Assembly: GCA_003161495.1 (NCBI GenBank)
Contig: PMOP01000122.1
Span: 1-24,244 of the forward strand
DNA length: 24,244 bases
DNA from: Acidobacteriota bacterium
Lineage (GTDB): Bacteria; Acidobacteriota; Terriglobia; Acidiferrales; UBA7541
Direction of reading: 5' to 3'
How positions within the stretch are numbered: the stretch's first letter is position 1; each line of letters begins with the position of its first letter. Position numbers and translations under genes: made by a program. Positions 23,106 through 24,244 of this stretch are shown piece by piece. The notes below the pieces were generated by a model. It saw only the letters and a program-made list of their open reading frames with translations, was not told the DNA's origin and ran no database searches.

Positions 23106-23146
23106 AAAAACAGAGAACGGAAGGGCTGAGTTGGCTCCACAACCAC

Positions 23147-23215
23147 AACTGTTGAAAGCAAGGCGATAGCGCTCATTGACCTGTTGATGAGTGTAATCGG
23201 GATATTTCAACAGTT
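23147..23215. repeat. Large imperfect hairpin element (11-bp perfect outer arms)
   Basis: AACTGTTGAAA (23147-23157) and TTTCAACAGTT (23205-23215) are perfect inverted copies 47 nt apart. Inside are two further paired steps, CGAT/ATCG (23164-23167, 23196-23199) and CTCAT/ATGAG (23172-23176, 23187-23191), closing on a 10-nt loop. The result is a long stem with internal loops over 69 nt. It lies 28 nt before the next gene start. It could be a structured leader, a small RNA or a remnant palindromic mobile element; only the structure is seen. Confidence 0.6.
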
Positions 23216-23242
23216 ACCGGAGTTGCGCGATATGATTACGGC

Positions 23243-23659
23243 ATGTCGAGCCTCCTTGTTTGGTTCCTCATCGGCATCGTGCTGTTGTTGTCGCTCGGTT
23301 TCGTCAAAATGTTTGCCCTCAATACGTATGACCTGAAACTGTGGCCTGCTATTCATCGTGCAAGACGGGAGATTCGGAAGATCGCCCGTCAGCGCGTTCC
23401 GAACGCGGATGTATTCAGCAGGCAGGGTGCGACAGCAATCAGTCCAGGCCACCTAAGTTTTGGTATCAGGGTGGAAACCGACAAGCAGCGAACCGCCCTG
23501 TGTGAGGACCGCGAGATTCACAAACAATTTCGTGATGCATTGGTGAAGGCTGGGTACCCGCCAACTACTGTCCCTGTGGTGCATTTCGGCATTCAGTCGC
23601 AAGAGACAGTGGACCGCGAATACGGAGGGAGTTGGGACGAAGCCGGACAGATGCCCTGA
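23243..23659 (+). CDS. Hypothetical protein with single N-terminal membrane anchor
   Basis: A 138-residue protein: membrane segment at residues about 3-24 (SLLVWFLIGIVLLLSLGFV), then a soluble, mildly basic domain with HRARREIRKIARQRVP and HLSFGIRVETDKQRTALCED. No family recognised. The soluble part could face either side; there is no cleavage site or lipobox. The ribosome site is weak (GGAG 22 nt upstream), so the start is tentative, though the membrane segment begins right after this Met. The frame is clean and has amino-acid use typical of a real protein. Confidence 0.6.
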   Translation: MSSLLVWFLIGIVLLLSLGFVKMFALNTYDLKLWPAIHRARREIRKIARQRVPNADVFSRQGATAISPGHLSFGIRVETDKQRTALCEDREIHKQFRDALVKAGYPPTTVPVVHFGIQSQETVDREYGGSWDEAGQMP

Positions 23660-23795
23660 AGCTCTACTCTCAGTTGACGAAACCAGGCGATTACACTCAT
23701 TTACTCCCCGCGCTGCCCCGCGAGCGAGCCCCGGCCTAAAGTCAAAGGGTGCGGTGGGGGTGTAGCGCGACGATCTCGTCCACTTCGCGCTGATG
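23660..23795. other. Intergenic gap with no gene seen
   Basis: A 136-nt GC-rich gap between two convergent genes. It holds G-rich and C-rich runs (for example GTGCGGTGGGGGTG) but no stem followed by a T-run and no recognisable RNA gene. Confidence 0.4.
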
Positions 23796-24239
23796 TTACT
23801 TCCCTGCGATTCCTTCAGCGATGCCCGCCGCGATCGGTACTTTATACAACTGGTGTTGATATGCCTTGATCATTAACAGGATCCAGAGTATGAGGCCCAC
23901 TAACGTTAGTAGCAACGAGATCATGGTCCACACGCCAAACCCGAACAAGCCACCAATGTTAAGAATTATTGCGAGACCAATCCTAAAAATGGTGAGCGCT
24001 CCGAATACCACAATGGATTGGGCCGCGTGAAATCTTACGAAGGGGCGCTTGTCGATCAGAAGAAAGATAATTCCGGAGATCCACCCAAGGGCGTAGCACA
24101 ACAATCCCGCTATGTTTTCTGCTAGGCCTTCGCTAGACGCGCTTGCTACCCCAACCGTCACAGCGTTTTGGCTGGCACCGCACTTCGGACAAAATGTCGC
24201 AGATCCGAGTTCCGAGCCACAGGCTTTACAAAATGCCAT
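23796..24239 (-). CDS. Zinc-ribbon plus DUF4870 (Tic20-like) membrane protein
   Basis: The N-terminal zinc ribbon FCKACGSELGSATFCPKCGA (C-x2-C...C-x2-C, residues 3-22) is followed by a linker and a three- or four-helix membrane domain: IAGLLCYALGWISGIIFLLI, RFHAAQSIVVFGALTIF, WTMISLLLTLVGLILWILL. RPFVRFHAAQS is the DUF4870 hallmark. The 147 residues match the usual size. The function of the family is unknown. The ATG at 24239 is only 5 nt from the window end, so its ribosome site and neighbours cannot be seen. Confidence 0.85.
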   Translation of the reverse strand: MAFCKACGSELGSATFCPKCGASQNAVTVGVASASSEGLAENIAGLLCYALGWISGIIFLLIDKRPFVRFHAAQSIVVFGALTIFRIGLAIILNIGGLFGFGVWTMISLLLTLVGLILWILLMIKAYQHQLYKVPIAAGIAEGIAGK

Positions 24240-24244
24240 CGAGA

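Noticed and set aside
22912..23169. 85-codon plus-strand open frame with an ATG
   Set aside because: A different frame from the coding-like headless gene over the same bases; its peptide is Arg/Ser-rich with no pattern.
22938..23210. 90-codon minus-strand open frame
   Set aside because: It overlaps a plus-strand frame with better protein-like composition and crosses the hairpin arms; no motif. Kept only as a remote possibility.

Overview
The window reads as chromosomal DNA of a soil-type bacterium, most likely an acidobacterium. This is an inference from gene content: a carboxypeptidase-regulatory-like surface protein, a Crp-type regulator of the form common in that phylum, an UpxY/NusG-led polysaccharide operon, a non-cyanobacterial kai cluster and several single-domain receivers. 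No rRNA or marker gene settles the taxonomy. No tRNA, rRNA, CRISPR array, intact insertion sequence or phage gene was seen.

Positions 1-6570 (minus strand) form an envelope or exopolysaccharide operon. In transcription order it holds an UpxY/RfaH-like antiterminator, a membrane-bound CapD/WbpM-type nucleotide-sugar 4,6-dehydratase, a DegT-family sugar aminotransferase, a WecA-like polyprenyl-phosphate sugar-1-phosphate transferase, and a GumC/Wzz chain-length protein that runs off the left edge. The dehydratase, aminotransferase and transferase make up the first steps of an amino-dideoxy sugar (bacillosamine or viosamine type) pathway that ends in lipid-linked priming.

Positions 6996-14673 are a carbohydrate and transport block: an MFS sugar porter, an anchored surface protein, a Tat-exported GH144-type beta-1,2-glucanase, a convergent GH39 glycosidase and a fused ABC exporter. 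A tiny basic DUF6496 protein (14984-15172, minus) diverges from the next block.

Positions 15654-19829 (plus strand) are a tightly coupled cluster, kaiC - kaiB - kaiB - PAS histidine kinase with fused receiver. The genes overlap at ATGA and TTGA junctions, and KaiC keeps both P-loops, both glutamate pairs and the phospho-site motif. It is followed by an orphan CheY-like receiver (19988), a convergent XRE/S24 regulator that lacks the catalytic lysine (20463-21242), and a Crp-family regulator (21488-22255). The receiver and the S24 gene each have the same perfect palindrome, GTACG-N4-CGTAC, in their upstream region, which suggests a small regulon next to the kai operon.

Positions 22457-24239 are more fragmentary: a small zinc-binding protein, a broken receiver gene, a headless open frame, a large imperfect hairpin, a membrane-anchored hypothetical protein and a zinc-ribbon DUF4870 membrane protein.
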